DNA of 64,000 nt from Pseudobacteriovorax antillogorgiicola (GCF_900177345.1 NZ_FWZT01000001.1:310001-374000); one strand, 5' to 3'. Positions 25,638-34,795 are shown, counted from the stretch's first letter. A program made the numbers and translations. Notes: generated from the sequence alone by a model not told the origin.

Positions 25638-26834
25638 ATGGCAGAATCATTTCATGCTCCCAAAGTTTCATGTTTTCGTGATTACCACACAGCAGTCGCT
25701 GCGAGTCTGCAGGCTGAAAGGCTAATTGACAGTGACACCGCCGACTCACTTAGAGACTTCCTCAGACAGCAACTCTTCCAGTGTGATCCATCTCAGTCAC
25801 TATTTGAACGCTTGATTACTGATGCACCAGGATTTTCCATAGCAGCAAGGTCATACTGTAGTGATCATGCCTTGTTTAGCAACTATTTCAAAGGCCTGCT
25901 CCGCCTTTGGCTACCTCCTGTGATAGAGCAACTCAGAATCTGTGGTGAAGACGTTTTGGATCGATCCCAGCTCATGTTCAACCGCCCCTTTCAGCTGGTT
26001 CGAAATCAGCAGCTCGAAGCACAAAGCCTCTTTAGCGGTGTCCTGCTCCTATTTGCTGAATCCATCATCGAGTGTCGCCAAAGGCTGCAAAAGACCTACA
26101 AGGAATCAACATGTCTTACTTTAAGCCTTGACCAACCATCATTAGACAAGGCCTGGAGCCAAGAGCTGGGGCTGACGGTGGGTGAACCGAGTCACCTGCC
26201 TCTACTGGCCGAAAACCGAATGATTCATGACCTTGCCCACAGCTTTGAGTCCTTATTGGATTGTACAAGGCTGATTTTTGACCAACTAAGGCACAATATT
26301 CAGCCCATCGATTCTCAAAGAGGCCGCCCTATTCCTGTCATGCTCAGCGAGGCCATTTCCATCTGCCACACCCTCCGCACGATGGAGTTCGCTTGGCAAG
26401 ACTCTCTGATTCCATGGGAGCATGTCCTACTGTCTGTTGAAGACTACTGGTGCAAACTGGTCCAGCTAACGACGAACATACTCGCAGATCTCACCTCTGC
26501 AGTTAAGACTAAGTCGATTCAATCTAGCTTTCTACCTCCTCGCTCTATGTTTGATCGTGCCACTACCTGCCTACTAAAGCGTGGGGTGAAGCCAGAGGAA
26601 GCGTCAAAGATTGCTGACGAACTAGCCAAATATTGTCATGTTAACAAAATCGGGATAGAGGATATCACACCCGTCGAAATCGGTAGGATCAGCCCAAAGG
26701 TCTCACCCAGGCTCTTGCATGAGCTTCAAGAAATCGCTAAAGATATGTCAGTCAATCAGCGTAAGGCTTCTGAAAAAGAGCTCATCCTGACCAGGACAAT
26801 GGCATTAACCCAAAATATTCGGCAAGAAATATGA
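25638..26834 (+). CDS. degenerate argininosuccinate lyase-like protein
   Basis: 398 residues, all helical, with no signal peptide. The C-terminal part (about 303-352) follows the ArgH end-domain pattern: SMFDRATTCLLKRGVKPEEASKI, then KYCHVNKIGIEDIT and ISPKVSP. Residues about 190-290 fit the ArgH central helices by spacing. The lyase signature with SS.MP.K.NP is absent (RGRPIPVMLSEA is at that place), and the usual catalytic His and Ser blocks are not recognisable. It is probably not an active lyase. It overlaps an LptM-like lipoprotein gene by 4 nt and is followed by dapA-dapB. This is the place where argH sits in many proteobacteria (argH-lptM-lysA/dap). The assignment is an inference from pattern and context. 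Confidence 0.6.
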   Translation: MAESFHAPKVSCFRDYHTAVAASLQAERLIDSDTADSLRDFLRQQLFQCDPSQSLFERLITDAPGFSIAARSYCSDHALFSNYFKGLLRLWLPPVIEQLRICGEDVLDRSQLMFNRPFQLVRNQQLEAQSLFSGVLLLFAESIIECRQRLQKTYKESTCLTLSLDQPSLDKAWSQELGLTVGEPSHLPLLAENRMIHDLAHSFESLLDCTRLIFDQLRHNIQPIDSQRGRPIPVMLSEAISICHTLRTMEFAWQDSLIPWEHVLLSVEDYWCKLVQLTTNILADLTSAVKTKSIQSSFLPPRSMFDRATTCLLKRGVKPEEASKIADELAKYCHVNKIGIEDITPVEIGRISPKVSPRLLHELQEIAKDMSVNQRKASEKELILTRTMALTQNIRQEI

Positions 26835-27016
26835 AGTGTTCCCTACAAATAACCCTACTGTTAATGCTAGCAAGCTGTGGTGTTAAAACGGCACCCCGTT
26901 CTGATGTGAAGGACCTGCGCCCCAGCATTCCCTATAAAACACCTGCAGAGCCTCCACAGGATGAAGCAAAGAAGCCTCAGAACAGTAAAGAAAAAGGAGT
27001 CAAACGTGAACTTTAG
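26831..27016 (+). CDS. small lipoprotein, LptM (YifL)-like
   Basis: 61 residues. A signal peptide (ITLLLMLASC) ends in lipobox LASC, with Cys about 16 followed by GVKTAP. This resembles the CGLKGPL motif of LptM, which helps LptD mature in the LPS translocon. The rest is charged and proline-rich. It overlaps the ArgH-like gene by 4 nt (ATGA) and dapA by 11 nt. LptM-type genes commonly sit between argH and lysA/dap genes, which supports the call. Confidence 0.7.
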   Translation: MKCSLQITLLLMLASCGVKTAPRSDVKDLRPSIPYKTPAEPPQDEAKKPQNSKEKGVKREL

Positions 27017-27908
27017 TATCAAGGGTGTTCATACCGCAATCGTCACCCCGTTCGACAAGGACGGCAATTTAGACTGGGATTCATTCGAGAAGCTGCTCGA
27101 TCACCAAGCAAAGGGTAAGGTGGATGGGGTCGTGATCAGCGGTACCACAGGGGAGTCTCCAACTCTGACTGTTCAGGAAAAGCTGGCTCTCATACGAAAG
27201 GCCCGGGCCTATCTGCCCGAAAGCATCCAAGTCATGGCCGGGGCAGGCAGTAACAATACTCAAGCATCGGTAGAAATGGCGAAGCTGGCTGTAGATGCGG
27301 GCGCTGACTCTCTTCTTGTTGTAACCCCACCCTACAACAAGCCGAGCCTTAATGGCTTAAAGCTTCACTTCAGTAGCATAGCTACAGCAACCAACCACCC
27401 GATCTGTCTCTATCATGTCCCTGGTCGCACAGGACAGCTTTTGAGCGCAGCAGAACTGGCCGAACTTTGCGCTATTGAGCAAGTGGTCGCTGTAAAGGAA
27501 GCTAGTGCTGATATTTCTTTGTTCAGCCGGGCTGAACGTATTTCCCAAGCCAACTATCTGAGTGGCGATGATTTTACGTTTCTAGGCTCATTGGCAGTAG
27601 AGGGCGATGGCGTCATCAGTGTCGTCACCAATATATACCCGCAAGCCTTTCGAGTGCTCTACGATGCGTTTAAAGCTGGCGACAACCCTAAGGCTGCCAG
27701 AATCCACAAGGCTCTGCTCCCGGCTATCGAAGTTCTCTTCTACGAATCGAATCCTGGCCCAAGCAAAGCCATTCTCGCAAATAAAGGCCTGTGCCAAAAC
27801 TATTTCCGCGCACCAATGGTACCTGTTAGCCAAGAAAGCTATGCCCACATCATGAATGTAGTGGAAGACACTGAGCGGGCATTGAGCGACCTGGGAGTGG
27901 AAGTATGA
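27006..27908 (+). CDS. dapA: 4-hydroxy-tetrahydrodipicolinate synthase
   Basis: DapA condenses pyruvate with aspartate semialdehyde in the lysine/DAP pathway. The 300-residue protein has TAIVTPF, GTTGESPTL, VTPPYNKPS, the Tyr in YHVPGRTG and the Schiff-base lysine in VVAVKEAS (Lys164). The start is a GTG at 27006 with AAGGAG 6 nt upstream; the longer reading from 26961 has no ribosome site. It overlaps the LptM-like gene by 11 nt and dapB by 4 nt. Confidence 0.96.
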   Translation: MNFSIKGVHTAIVTPFDKDGNLDWDSFEKLLDHQAKGKVDGVVISGTTGESPTLTVQEKLALIRKARAYLPESIQVMAGAGSNNTQASVEMAKLAVDAGADSLLVVTPPYNKPSLNGLKLHFSSIATATNHPICLYHVPGRTGQLLSAAELAELCAIEQVVAVKEASADISLFSRAERISQANYLSGDDFTFLGSLAVEGDGVISVVTNIYPQAFRVLYDAFKAGDNPKAARIHKALLPAIEVLFYESNPGPSKAILANKGLCQNYFRAPMVPVSQESYAHIMNVVEDTERALSDLGVEV

Positions 27909-28687
27909 CCAAGGTTTGGCTTCATGGATACCATGGCCGCATGGGCCAAGAAATTTTGCACCTGCTTGAAGAAGATTCTCACTTGAAGTTTTTAGGAGGA
28001 TCAAGCCGTAACCAACTGATTCTTCCTGGAAGAGAGCCGAATGGCTATTCTCCAAACGATCTCGTCGAGTCTTTGGGAGAAACCGACGTGATTATCGATT
28101 TTTCAAATATCGCTGGGAATCAAGCTATTTTTAAGGCTTGCAAAACACATAAACTTGAACCCAAGGCCTTTGTAATTGGCACCACAGGACTAGATAGAGG
28201 CGCTCGCAACGCCTGGAAAGACCTTTGCCGTGAAGCTGGTCATCGTTTGCTGTTTGCGCCCAATACTAGTCTTGGAGTTTTACTCACAATGAAAATGAGC
28301 CAGCAAATGGCTCAAGTTCTAAGTCCCATGGGTTTTGATATTGAGATTATTGAGTCCCACCACCGCAACAAAGTCGATTCACCAAGCGGAACTGCGATGT
28401 TTCTAGCCGACCGAATCTGCGATAAGGTTGACCTTAAAGTGAGTACCCATCGCACGGGGAAACGGGAGGCTAATGAACTCGGGGTATTTGCATTGCGCGG
28501 TGGATCGGTGTTTGGAGAGCACGAAGTCCGCTTTATGGGCGACCATGAAGAGCTAGCAATATCACATCGTGCCTTATCTCGGACCCTTTTCGCAAAAGGG
28601 GCTCTTTTACTAGCAAAATGGATCCAGAAGCAGAAGCCCGGCCAGCACTATGGGCTTCCAGATGTGGACCTTAATGACCTCGCCTAG
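27905..28687 (+). CDS. dapB: 4-hydroxy-tetrahydrodipicolinate reductase
   Basis: DapB reduces the DapA product with NAD(P)H to tetrahydrodipicolinate. The 260-residue chain starts with WLHGYHGRMGQEI (nucleotide loop). It has VIIDFSN, IGTTGLD, APNTSLGV and the catalytic segment ESHHRNKVDSPSGTA, then FGEHEVRF. Start overlaps dapA by 4 nt (ATGA). Its stop overlaps the stop of a convergent gene by 4 nt. Confidence 0.96.
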   Translation: MTKVWLHGYHGRMGQEILHLLEEDSHLKFLGGSSRNQLILPGREPNGYSPNDLVESLGETDVIIDFSNIAGNQAIFKACKTHKLEPKAFVIGTTGLDRGARNAWKDLCREAGHRLLFAPNTSLGVLLTMKMSQQMAQVLSPMGFDIEIIESHHRNKVDSPSGTAMFLADRICDKVDLKVSTHRTGKREANELGVFALRGGSVFGEHEVRFMGDHEELAISHRALSRTLFAKGALLLAKWIQKQKPGQHYGLPDVDLNDLA

Positions 28688-30642
28688 CGTTTCGGCACTA
28701 GGGGCGCTCCTGTCTGTGTCACGGTCGTAAGCCAGTAGTCTACCGGAATCGTGGTTGCATCGACCCAATGATTTCGGGAGGACTCAACAATCAAGGTATA
28801 AATCCCTGGCTGCAAGTTAAAAAACACCGCCTTGATAAACCCGCTATCTGTGGAACCAAAGAACCAAGGATCTTGAACGTCTTGTCCTAGGTGGTTGACA
28901 AGTCTTATCGAGAGCTGGTCAAGGTTCTCACCAGCCTGGGCACCATGCCTTACAAATACACTTCCTAGCGAAGGGTCGAAGGCGATGCTCGGCGCACTGT
29001 CTTGCAAGTAGAGTTCATTGAAAAGGTCTTCGATGAATCCTCTTTGTAAAAGCGGTGCCACCTGAGAGAAAGAACTTGCCTTACCATGAATGACTGGATC
29101 GAAGGAGTAGAGAGATGTCTCAAATTCAGCTCCTTGCACCAGCCCGTATAAACGGCCGCGGTAAAAGGTATGTCCCGGCTCAAATCTTAAGACGCCCGGG
29201 CCGTGATAATTAACGTCATCGTTGTCACCAACAGCAATCATCTCAGTGTAGTCTACCGGAAGAAACTGATTTCGTAGTTCACGTCCACCGTACATGGCTT
29301 GAACTGCGCTGGGCATCGCTACCAAATGAGAATCAACTTTTTGACCATTAGCCAGATAAATGTCGTCTTCCAAATGATTCCCAGCGACCAGCGGTATCGT
29401 CACCGCGCTCAAGTAGTCTTCACCATCAAAAAAACTTACTTCGACTAGACCAGGATCAACATTGAAAAAGCACATCCGACCATCTTCTGCACCAGATTCC
29501 TCATTGCCATCGGGCCCGAATTCGTTAAAGTAGTAAGGACCATCAGCCCCTACATTAATTTCCGCACGCACCCCAGCTAAAGTCGACAAGCCATCTGGAG
29601 TCATCGCGCGGAGGCAAAGAGACGCTAGGTTCGAGCGCTGCGCGACCCCAAAGACGCTGCTGTAGAGAAAATAGGAGCGAAAGGAGAGGGCTCTAACCCG
29701 GAACAGCTCACTATCCCTATTTGGCTCTGTTGCCACCTCAATCACCTGATCTAATACCCTACCACTTTGATCTTTAAGACGAACCATGAAGCGACCACCC
29801 GCTGGCACGTCAGCAATCTCAACAAGTCCACGAGCATTGGTTCGAGCGCGAAAGTCGCTGCCCACTAACTGAACCGAAACACCTTCAACCGGGTAAATCT
29901 CTTTCTCTTCTGGTTTTGAGCGCTCATCAACCACCTGAATTGCTATATTTTTGTAGAGACTTTCTTGCTCTTTGCGCACGACTTCTACACCAAGCTCATT
30001 TCCTGCATCAATAACGATCTCAGAGTCGCTATCCCTAAGGCTTGGCGCGATGCCCTTGGTATCATAAGGAACAGAAAGCTGACTCAGGGGCTTTCCTGAT
30101 TGCGAGAGAATATTTTTCAAGGCCGACGACTGCACATCGACTGCCAAGTCGCTGGCGGGGTTTGCTTCATTATCTTTTACCTCGACCTTGACAATGGTCA
30201 TCTGGTTTTCAGCGACAATATAAACTTCTGAGTTACCGTACGATTTGGATTCAAGCTCATGGGTCTCATCGTTCCACGCTACTACATCAGGGTCACGAAC
30301 GAATAGGGTGCCACTTACGTCTTGGCCAAATGGGAGTTTAGCGGACGAGCCTAGCCCGGCAATGGTAAGCTCTTTAAGGGGTGCCTCGTCGCTTGGAGTT
30401 TCTGGAGCAGGCTCAGGAGACTTAAGGTTAACGGGTTGCCCTCTCAGGACAGGCACTCCAAAAAAAGTCTCGACAGCTTGAAGCTCTTGGCTCAAAAGCT
30501 GACTTACTGGCTTATCGAGATTACGGTAGGGAATCTCCAGTGGAGTTTGTGCGACGAAAAGATCCTGACTATCTTGACTATGAGCAAGATTTGCCATGAA
30601 GAAAATACCAAGCACAAGGATCATGTTTGTAGCGGGTTGCAT
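28684..30642 (-). CDS. large exported protein of unknown function
   Basis: 652 residues with a signal peptide (MILVLGIFFMANLAHS). No lipobox is seen. The remainder looks beta-rich. Residues about 250-320 resemble a carboxypeptidase-regulatory or Ig-like fold (EGVSVQLVGSDFRARTNARGLVEIADVPAGG). Similar PG-G-Y/F strands recur near 390-420 and 590-630. Two isolated cysteines lie near residues 344 and 392. It is probably periplasmic or surface-located; I do not recognise the family. It converges on dapB with a 4-nt overlap. Confidence 0.65.
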   Translation of the reverse strand: MQPATNMILVLGIFFMANLAHSQDSQDLFVAQTPLEIPYRNLDKPVSQLLSQELQAVETFFGVPVLRGQPVNLKSPEPAPETPSDEAPLKELTIAGLGSSAKLPFGQDVSGTLFVRDPDVVAWNDETHELESKSYGNSEVYIVAENQMTIVKVEVKDNEANPASDLAVDVQSSALKNILSQSGKPLSQLSVPYDTKGIAPSLRDSDSEIVIDAGNELGVEVVRKEQESLYKNIAIQVVDERSKPEEKEIYPVEGVSVQLVGSDFRARTNARGLVEIADVPAGGRFMVRLKDQSGRVLDQVIEVATEPNRDSELFRVRALSFRSYFLYSSVFGVAQRSNLASLCLRAMTPDGLSTLAGVRAEINVGADGPYYFNEFGPDGNEESGAEDGRMCFFNVDPGLVEVSFFDGEDYLSAVTIPLVAGNHLEDDIYLANGQKVDSHLVAMPSAVQAMYGGRELRNQFLPVDYTEMIAVGDNDDVNYHGPGVLRFEPGHTFYRGRLYGLVQGAEFETSLYSFDPVIHGKASSFSQVAPLLQRGFIEDLFNELYLQDSAPSIAFDPSLGSVFVRHGAQAGENLDQLSIRLVNHLGQDVQDPWFFGSTDSGFIKAVFFNLQPGIYTLIVESSRNHWVDATTIPVDYWLTTVTQTGAPLVPKR

Positions 30643-30826
30643 CTAAAAATCCTTCCCGATCGAATGCGATGAATTCAGTAACTTAGTCGGAAGGAGCCTA
30701 GGACTCTTTAATGGGAATTGTGATAATCCTAGCATGATAGCTGCTGCTTCGCGCAGAGCAAAAACCCCCGACCCTAAAAGATATTTCTATAGCTAAAGAA
30801 CCATTAGAAAACTATGTGATTCTTCG

Positions 30827-31417
30827 CTAGGGATTAACCTGAGCATTCACTTCTGGGAGTAGCAACAGATGGAACAGTGACTCCCCGCAACGGTTCGTTG
30901 GGTTCAAGCCCAATTTTTTTTCGAAATTTGCAATAGTTGCTTTGGCTTCATCTAAAGTTTGGCAATTAGTCGCTTCGATCTCGATACATCGAACGCTTTT
31001 TTCCTTAAAGTGAGCCTCATAGTACACAACTTCGCAGTTTTTGAAATAATAGGCCCAAACATCCTTCTCGATCACACCAGACCATTGGATGCCCAACGGC
31101 TTAAGAAATGCAGCAACCCTATCGCCCTGATCACCGCGATGAAGCCCCAAATCAAGATTAACTTCAATCCTGGTTTCTGAATCCTTTCCTAACCCCTTAA
31201 GGGTGAGATGCTGAATCTCTTGATCCAAACGGTGACGATAAATATGGCTTGGGTTGGACTCACAAAGATAGTACCGATCACTAACCCGGACTTGAGACCG
31301 GCCGCTCGGCTCTAATCTTTCCACCATCTGCAAAAATGGCTGCTGGTCAAAATCATCTTCAAGTAGAAACTTGTGTTCGATTTCAACAAATTCAATATTT
31401 TCCAAGTTCAATCTCAC
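30827..31417 (-). CDS. CYTH-domain protein (triphosphate tunnel metalloenzyme family)
   Basis: 196 residues. The N-terminal EIEHKFLL (about residues 12-19) is the ExExK motif of CYTH proteins. RVSDRYYL, IYRHRLD, HLTLKG and RIEVNLDL follow in the order expected for strands of the tunnel. Members act on triphosphates (thiamine triphosphate, inorganic tripolyphosphate) or make cAMP. The substrate cannot be told. It overlaps the upstream barrel protein gene by 4 nt (ATGA), which is an unusual partner. Confidence 0.8.
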   Translation of the reverse strand: MRLNLENIEFVEIEHKFLLEDDFDQQPFLQMVERLEPSGRSQVRVSDRYYLCESNPSHIYRHRLDQEIQHLTLKGLGKDSETRIEVNLDLGLHRGDQGDRVAAFLKPLGIQWSGVIEKDVWAYYFKNCEVVYYEAHFKEKSVRCIEIEATNCQTLDEAKATIANFEKKLGLNPTNRCGESLFHLLLLPEVNAQVNP

Positions 31418-32361
31418 AGGTGGTAGGTTACGCGCATGATATTCCGCAATGCTGGCTCAGCCCCTCGGGTCCTGCCGCTGAAGAATCCTGTATAGTGGTA
31501 GTAAAAATCATTTGAAAGCACAATCCTTGTCGCGATTGCATAATCTAATTCGACGCGATGATATGACTCTTTTTTAACCTTATAGCGGTCGTTTAGACGG
31601 CCTTGCTCATCTAGATCGTAGTACGGGTAATGAGTCATTTTTATGTAAGATGTTACAGAGAATACCGCCCTCTTAAGATACAGAGGGGATATGGCGAAGC
31701 CTAACTTTGCAATAGCCTGCATCGTGGCGGAGCTTTCTGCAACCTCATCCCTCACAATAAGAGAAAGAGCATCCTGGCTTGCATGTTCCGCAAGCACTAC
31801 TTGTTCTCGTGAGTAGAGTCGAGTCCAAATATCAGCTCCTACTTTGCCGTGAAAGTTAAACCAATCAAACTTAATCGGTAGCAGAAATGTGGGTGCCAGA
31901 CCTATGGTATAGATACTCCCCTGCTGGGATGGCAATCCATAGTCGGGATTATAGTCCGACTCTGCAAAGGGGAGGTGAAGCATCTGATAGATTGCAATTT
32001 GCCCGAATGGAGAGATCCAAGGATAGAGGTCCAGCTCAAGATAAGGTCGCTTTTGAATAACTTTGAGGCTTTGGGACTTTTTTATCGCTCCAAAGGTGCC
32101 ATACAACTCACCTTGCCCTCCCCAGAAGCTTGTCCCAATCCTCCCACGAACATGAAGGCTCGCATCTTCTCGTGGCTCTGATGTCTCTAGATCGATGCGC
32201 TGAAGGTTCTGATGACTCAAAGCGATTGAGCTGAAGAGTTGTGGATCGAGGCGAAGCGACAAACGTTCTGCTTTTAGCTCTACTTCCCGATCTAGCTCTG
32301 CATGGGCGAGATGGCTTCCCGATACTAGAAAAAATAAGATGGCTGTTCCCAAGCGAAACAC
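31414..32361 (-). CDS. putative outer membrane protein
   Basis: 315 residues with a signal peptide (AILFFLVSGSHLAHA). The strand-rich body has alternating aromatic residues and terminates in MRVTYHL, compatible with an outer membrane barrel. I do not recognise the family. The start is a GTG at 32361 with a perfect AGGAGG 5 nt upstream. It is first in a two-gene operon with the CYTH gene. Confidence 0.68.
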   Translation of the reverse strand: MFRLGTAILFFLVSGSHLAHAELDREVELKAERLSLRLDPQLFSSIALSHQNLQRIDLETSEPREDASLHVRGRIGTSFWGGQGELYGTFGAIKKSQSLKVIQKRPYLELDLYPWISPFGQIAIYQMLHLPFAESDYNPDYGLPSQQGSIYTIGLAPTFLLPIKFDWFNFHGKVGADIWTRLYSREQVVLAEHASQDALSLIVRDEVAESSATMQAIAKLGFAISPLYLKRAVFSVTSYIKMTHYPYYDLDEQGRLNDRYKVKKESYHRVELDYAIATRIVLSNDFYYHYTGFFSGRTRGAEPALRNIMRVTYHL

Positions 32362-32397
32362 GAAAACCTCCTGCTCCAGCGATAGTACTCAGTCATA

Positions 32398-32403
32398 ATT
32401 ATA
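32398..32403 (-). promoter_or_regulatory. candidate -10 element for the barrel-CYTH operon
   Basis: On the minus strand a perfect TATAAT lies 37 nt before the GTG at 32361. Two direct copies of GTAGTCAT (plus-strand ATGACTAC at 32405-32412 and 32417-32424) lie immediately upstream, where a -35 would be. They may be activator sites. Confidence 0.4.
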
Positions 32404-32456
32404 CTATGACTACGCCATGACTACAGCAGGTGGCCTTTGTCTTCTTAAGCTATGAT

Positions 32457-33872
32457 CTAATCCAAAGTTTGGATGGTGAAGAGATTACTATCTTCCCGGC
32501 TCAAAGACGAAATCGAAACGGAAACAAATACATACTTATCACCTTCCTTAAGCCAGCTATCCCGGAGCAGCATGTTGTTGATCAATGGCAAGACTTCATC
32601 GATCGGAGGAAGCTCATCGAGGAATACACCTTCCACACCGCGCACTAACTCCAGCCTACGCACGGCTTCCTTACTGAGTGATACAGCAATAATAGGAGTT
32701 TCAATGTCAAAAGATGCTAGGTGGAGGGCTGTATTGCCCATTTTTGTAATACAAACAATAGCTTTGGCATCATTTCGATAGGCTGCCCGATAGGCTGCAT
32801 AGGTTACAGCCTCGATCTCTTCTTCAACCTTGGGGGTATACTTCTGCCAATTTAGGGGCTCTTCATCTGAGTTTTCTACGTCCCAAACAGTTTTCTTAGC
32901 CAGCTCTAGGCCCCGAACACCGTGAGGGCCATGAGCCAAATCCTCTGAAAGGACAACGCCATCGGCTCCATCAAACACGGCATTTCCAATGTCAGAAACC
33001 TCCGCACGAGTAGGCGTAGCGTTGTGTCTCATCGACCCGAGCATTTCGGAAGCAACGAGAGACAATTTCGCATAGCGGTTGCACTTGCCAATCGCTTCTT
33101 TGGTTAGCATAGGGACTTTGGCGGGGTCCATCCCCATGGATAGCTCTACCCTGGAAATCACCACACCTTGCACGAGTGGAAGGAGCGACTCAAGACTTTC
33201 ATAGGTCGCCATAGAACCTACTTTCAGCAAAACCCACGGATGATGCTCCTGATCCTCAATAAGCTTGATCACATGCTTCAGGTCTTCTGCGTTCTCAAAT
33301 GAGGGAAGGATCACACAATCTACATTCGAAGACTTGGTGGCTAGCCATGAGTCTTCTGGCAGGTCTTCAAACTTAACAGGCGTTTTTGTCGAAGGTACGT
33401 GGATTTCCATCTCATCGAAAATTCGCCCTCCCTGCACAACTTCCAACTCTACCTTGCGCTTAGAAATGGACACTGGCTTGAGTGCCACATCACCCGTGCC
33501 TAGGTATACCGACCGGCCTTCGTTGAACAAGGTATCCCACTCATTCGTTTGAATGAAAAAATCTCCTTCCCCATCGATTGGAGAAAAGGTCAAGCGGTCA
33601 CCGAACTTATATTCAATGCCAGCATCCGAACCACCCTTGATGATCGCGCGCGGCTGGCTATAAAGATCAACGAGAACAGGGGTTCGCTCACTGAGGGCAC
33701 CGCTAGACTTTGCGGATTCCAGAAACTCAAGACAGTGAGTCATTTTCCCTGCTTCAGGACTAAGTCGGATTGCATCAACATCTTGCGATCGAATGGTTTC
33801 GATAAGATCTGGTCCAAGGCAGCTGCTTTCGAAAGACCAAACTACTGTGGTACGCCTTCCCTGCTTCAACAT
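32457..33872 (-). CDS. divergent pyruvate kinase-like protein
   Basis: 471 residues with pyruvate kinase architecture. The strongest match is MRHNATPTRAEVSDIGNAVFDGADGVVLSED (written as two blocks around residues 281-310). The C-terminal alpha/beta domain also matches (about 345-471). Key active-site segments are altered. RLNFSHG is RLSPEAG (36-42), LDTKGPE is VDLYSQP (68-74), KIEN is KVGS (216-219), RGDLG is RVELS (240-244), and ATQML is ASEML (273-277). Loss of the KIE glutamate and the potassium-site residues suggests low or altered activity. It lies 12 nt after psd, with AGAGAGGA before its ATG. It may be a regulatory relative of PK rather than the glycolytic enzyme. Confidence 0.8.
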   Translation of the reverse strand: MLKQGRRTTVVWSFESSCLGPDLIETIRSQDVDAIRLSPEAGKMTHCLEFLESAKSSGALSERTPVLVDLYSQPRAIIKGGSDAGIEYKFGDRLTFSPIDGEGDFFIQTNEWDTLFNEGRSVYLGTGDVALKPVSISKRKVELEVVQGGRIFDEMEIHVPSTKTPVKFEDLPEDSWLATKSSNVDCVILPSFENAEDLKHVIKLIEDQEHHPWVLLKVGSMATYESLESLLPLVQGVVISRVELSMGMDPAKVPMLTKEAIGKCNRYAKLSLVASEMLGSMRHNATPTRAEVSDIGNAVFDGADGVVLSEDLAHGPHGVRGLELAKKTVWDVENSDEEPLNWQKYTPKVEEEIEAVTYAAYRAAYRNDAKAIVCITKMGNTALHLASFDIETPIIAVSLSKEAVRRLELVRGVEGVFLDELPPIDEVLPLINNMLLRDSWLKEGDKYVFVSVSISSLSREDSNLFTIQTLD

Positions 33873-33884
33873 GACGATTCCTCT

Positions 33885-34727
33885 CTAGGCATTCAGCAGA
33901 TTTTCACCCATTCGAATGGGCTTTTTCTGCGATAAATCAGACAGTTCAAATTCGTTTGCGGCCAACTCATCGAGGACCAAAACAACAGTAGACCCTAGCA
34001 TAAAGGTTCCGAGTTCATCACCTGCCTTTATGTCGATATTCAGGTCATTCTCAAAACCTTTACCTGAGTTCTTAAACCAATCATTGGTCACAAAGTCCGG
34101 CAAATGTGGGCTACTAATACGGCCAACGTTGAGCGCTCCCACCATAACGGCATACACATAGCCACCTCCTGGCAGCTGAATATCAAAAACCAAGCGTTCG
34201 TTGCGATTGAATAGCTTGGGCATGAATTTCACAAATGGCTCGTTCACAGGCCAGAGCTGTCCTGGGATATAGCGAATTTTCTTGATAGCCCCAGAAACAG
34301 GAGCGTGGACTCTGTGATAATTGTGAGGTGCAAGATAAACTGTAGCGAACGAGACTAAACTTCCCTGGCGTACAACTTGTCCTTCAAAGACAAGGTCTAT
34401 AAGCTCATAGTCCAGCCCCTTAGCCTGCACCGCACGGCCTTCTTGAGCACCACCACGCTGAGAAAGTACCCCATCTGCTGGCGATATAAACAAACCATCA
34501 ATGGGCCTCGCTCCAGGCTTAAGGCCTCGGGTAAAAATATCCTCGATCGATGTGTACTCAACCATCGGTCGTTCTGCCTCTTCCATATCAATGCGAAAAA
34601 CCGTCACAAACAGACTATTCACAAGCCAAGAAATCGGCTTTGGCCACTTCACACGAACCATGACCCCTAGTAAGAAACTGAGAAGATTTAACGGGACAAG
34701 CTTTTCAAGCGGATGATTCTTTGCCAA
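33885..34727 (-). CDS. psd: phosphatidylserine decarboxylase proenzyme
   Basis: Psd makes phosphatidylethanolamine at the inner membrane. It self-cleaves at an LGST motif to form a pyruvoyl group. Here FMLGSTVVLV places the cleavage at Gly245-Ser246 of 280. Other blocks are DIFTRGLKPGARPI, SPADGVLS, YLAPHNYHRVHAPVSG and PVNEPF, with catalytic Asp and His. The start is a TTG at 34727 with AGGAG 9 nt upstream. It is cotranscribed with the pyruvate kinase-like gene downstream. A 15-bp inverted repeat lies in its leader. Confidence 0.95.
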   Translation of the reverse strand: MAKNHPLEKLVPLNLLSFLLGVMVRVKWPKPISWLVNSLFVTVFRIDMEEAERPMVEYTSIEDIFTRGLKPGARPIDGLFISPADGVLSQRGGAQEGRAVQAKGLDYELIDLVFEGQVVRQGSLVSFATVYLAPHNYHRVHAPVSGAIKKIRYIPGQLWPVNEPFVKFMPKLFNRNERLVFDIQLPGGGYVYAVMVGALNVGRISSPHLPDFVTNDWFKNSGKGFENDLNIDIKAGDELGTFMLGSTVVLVLDELAANEFELSDLSQKKPIRMGENLLNA

Positions 34728-34795
34728 GGTGAGGCACTCCTTTTTTCGCGAAACATAAAAACTGGAAACAACTAGTCACAAGAAATGCAAAGAAA

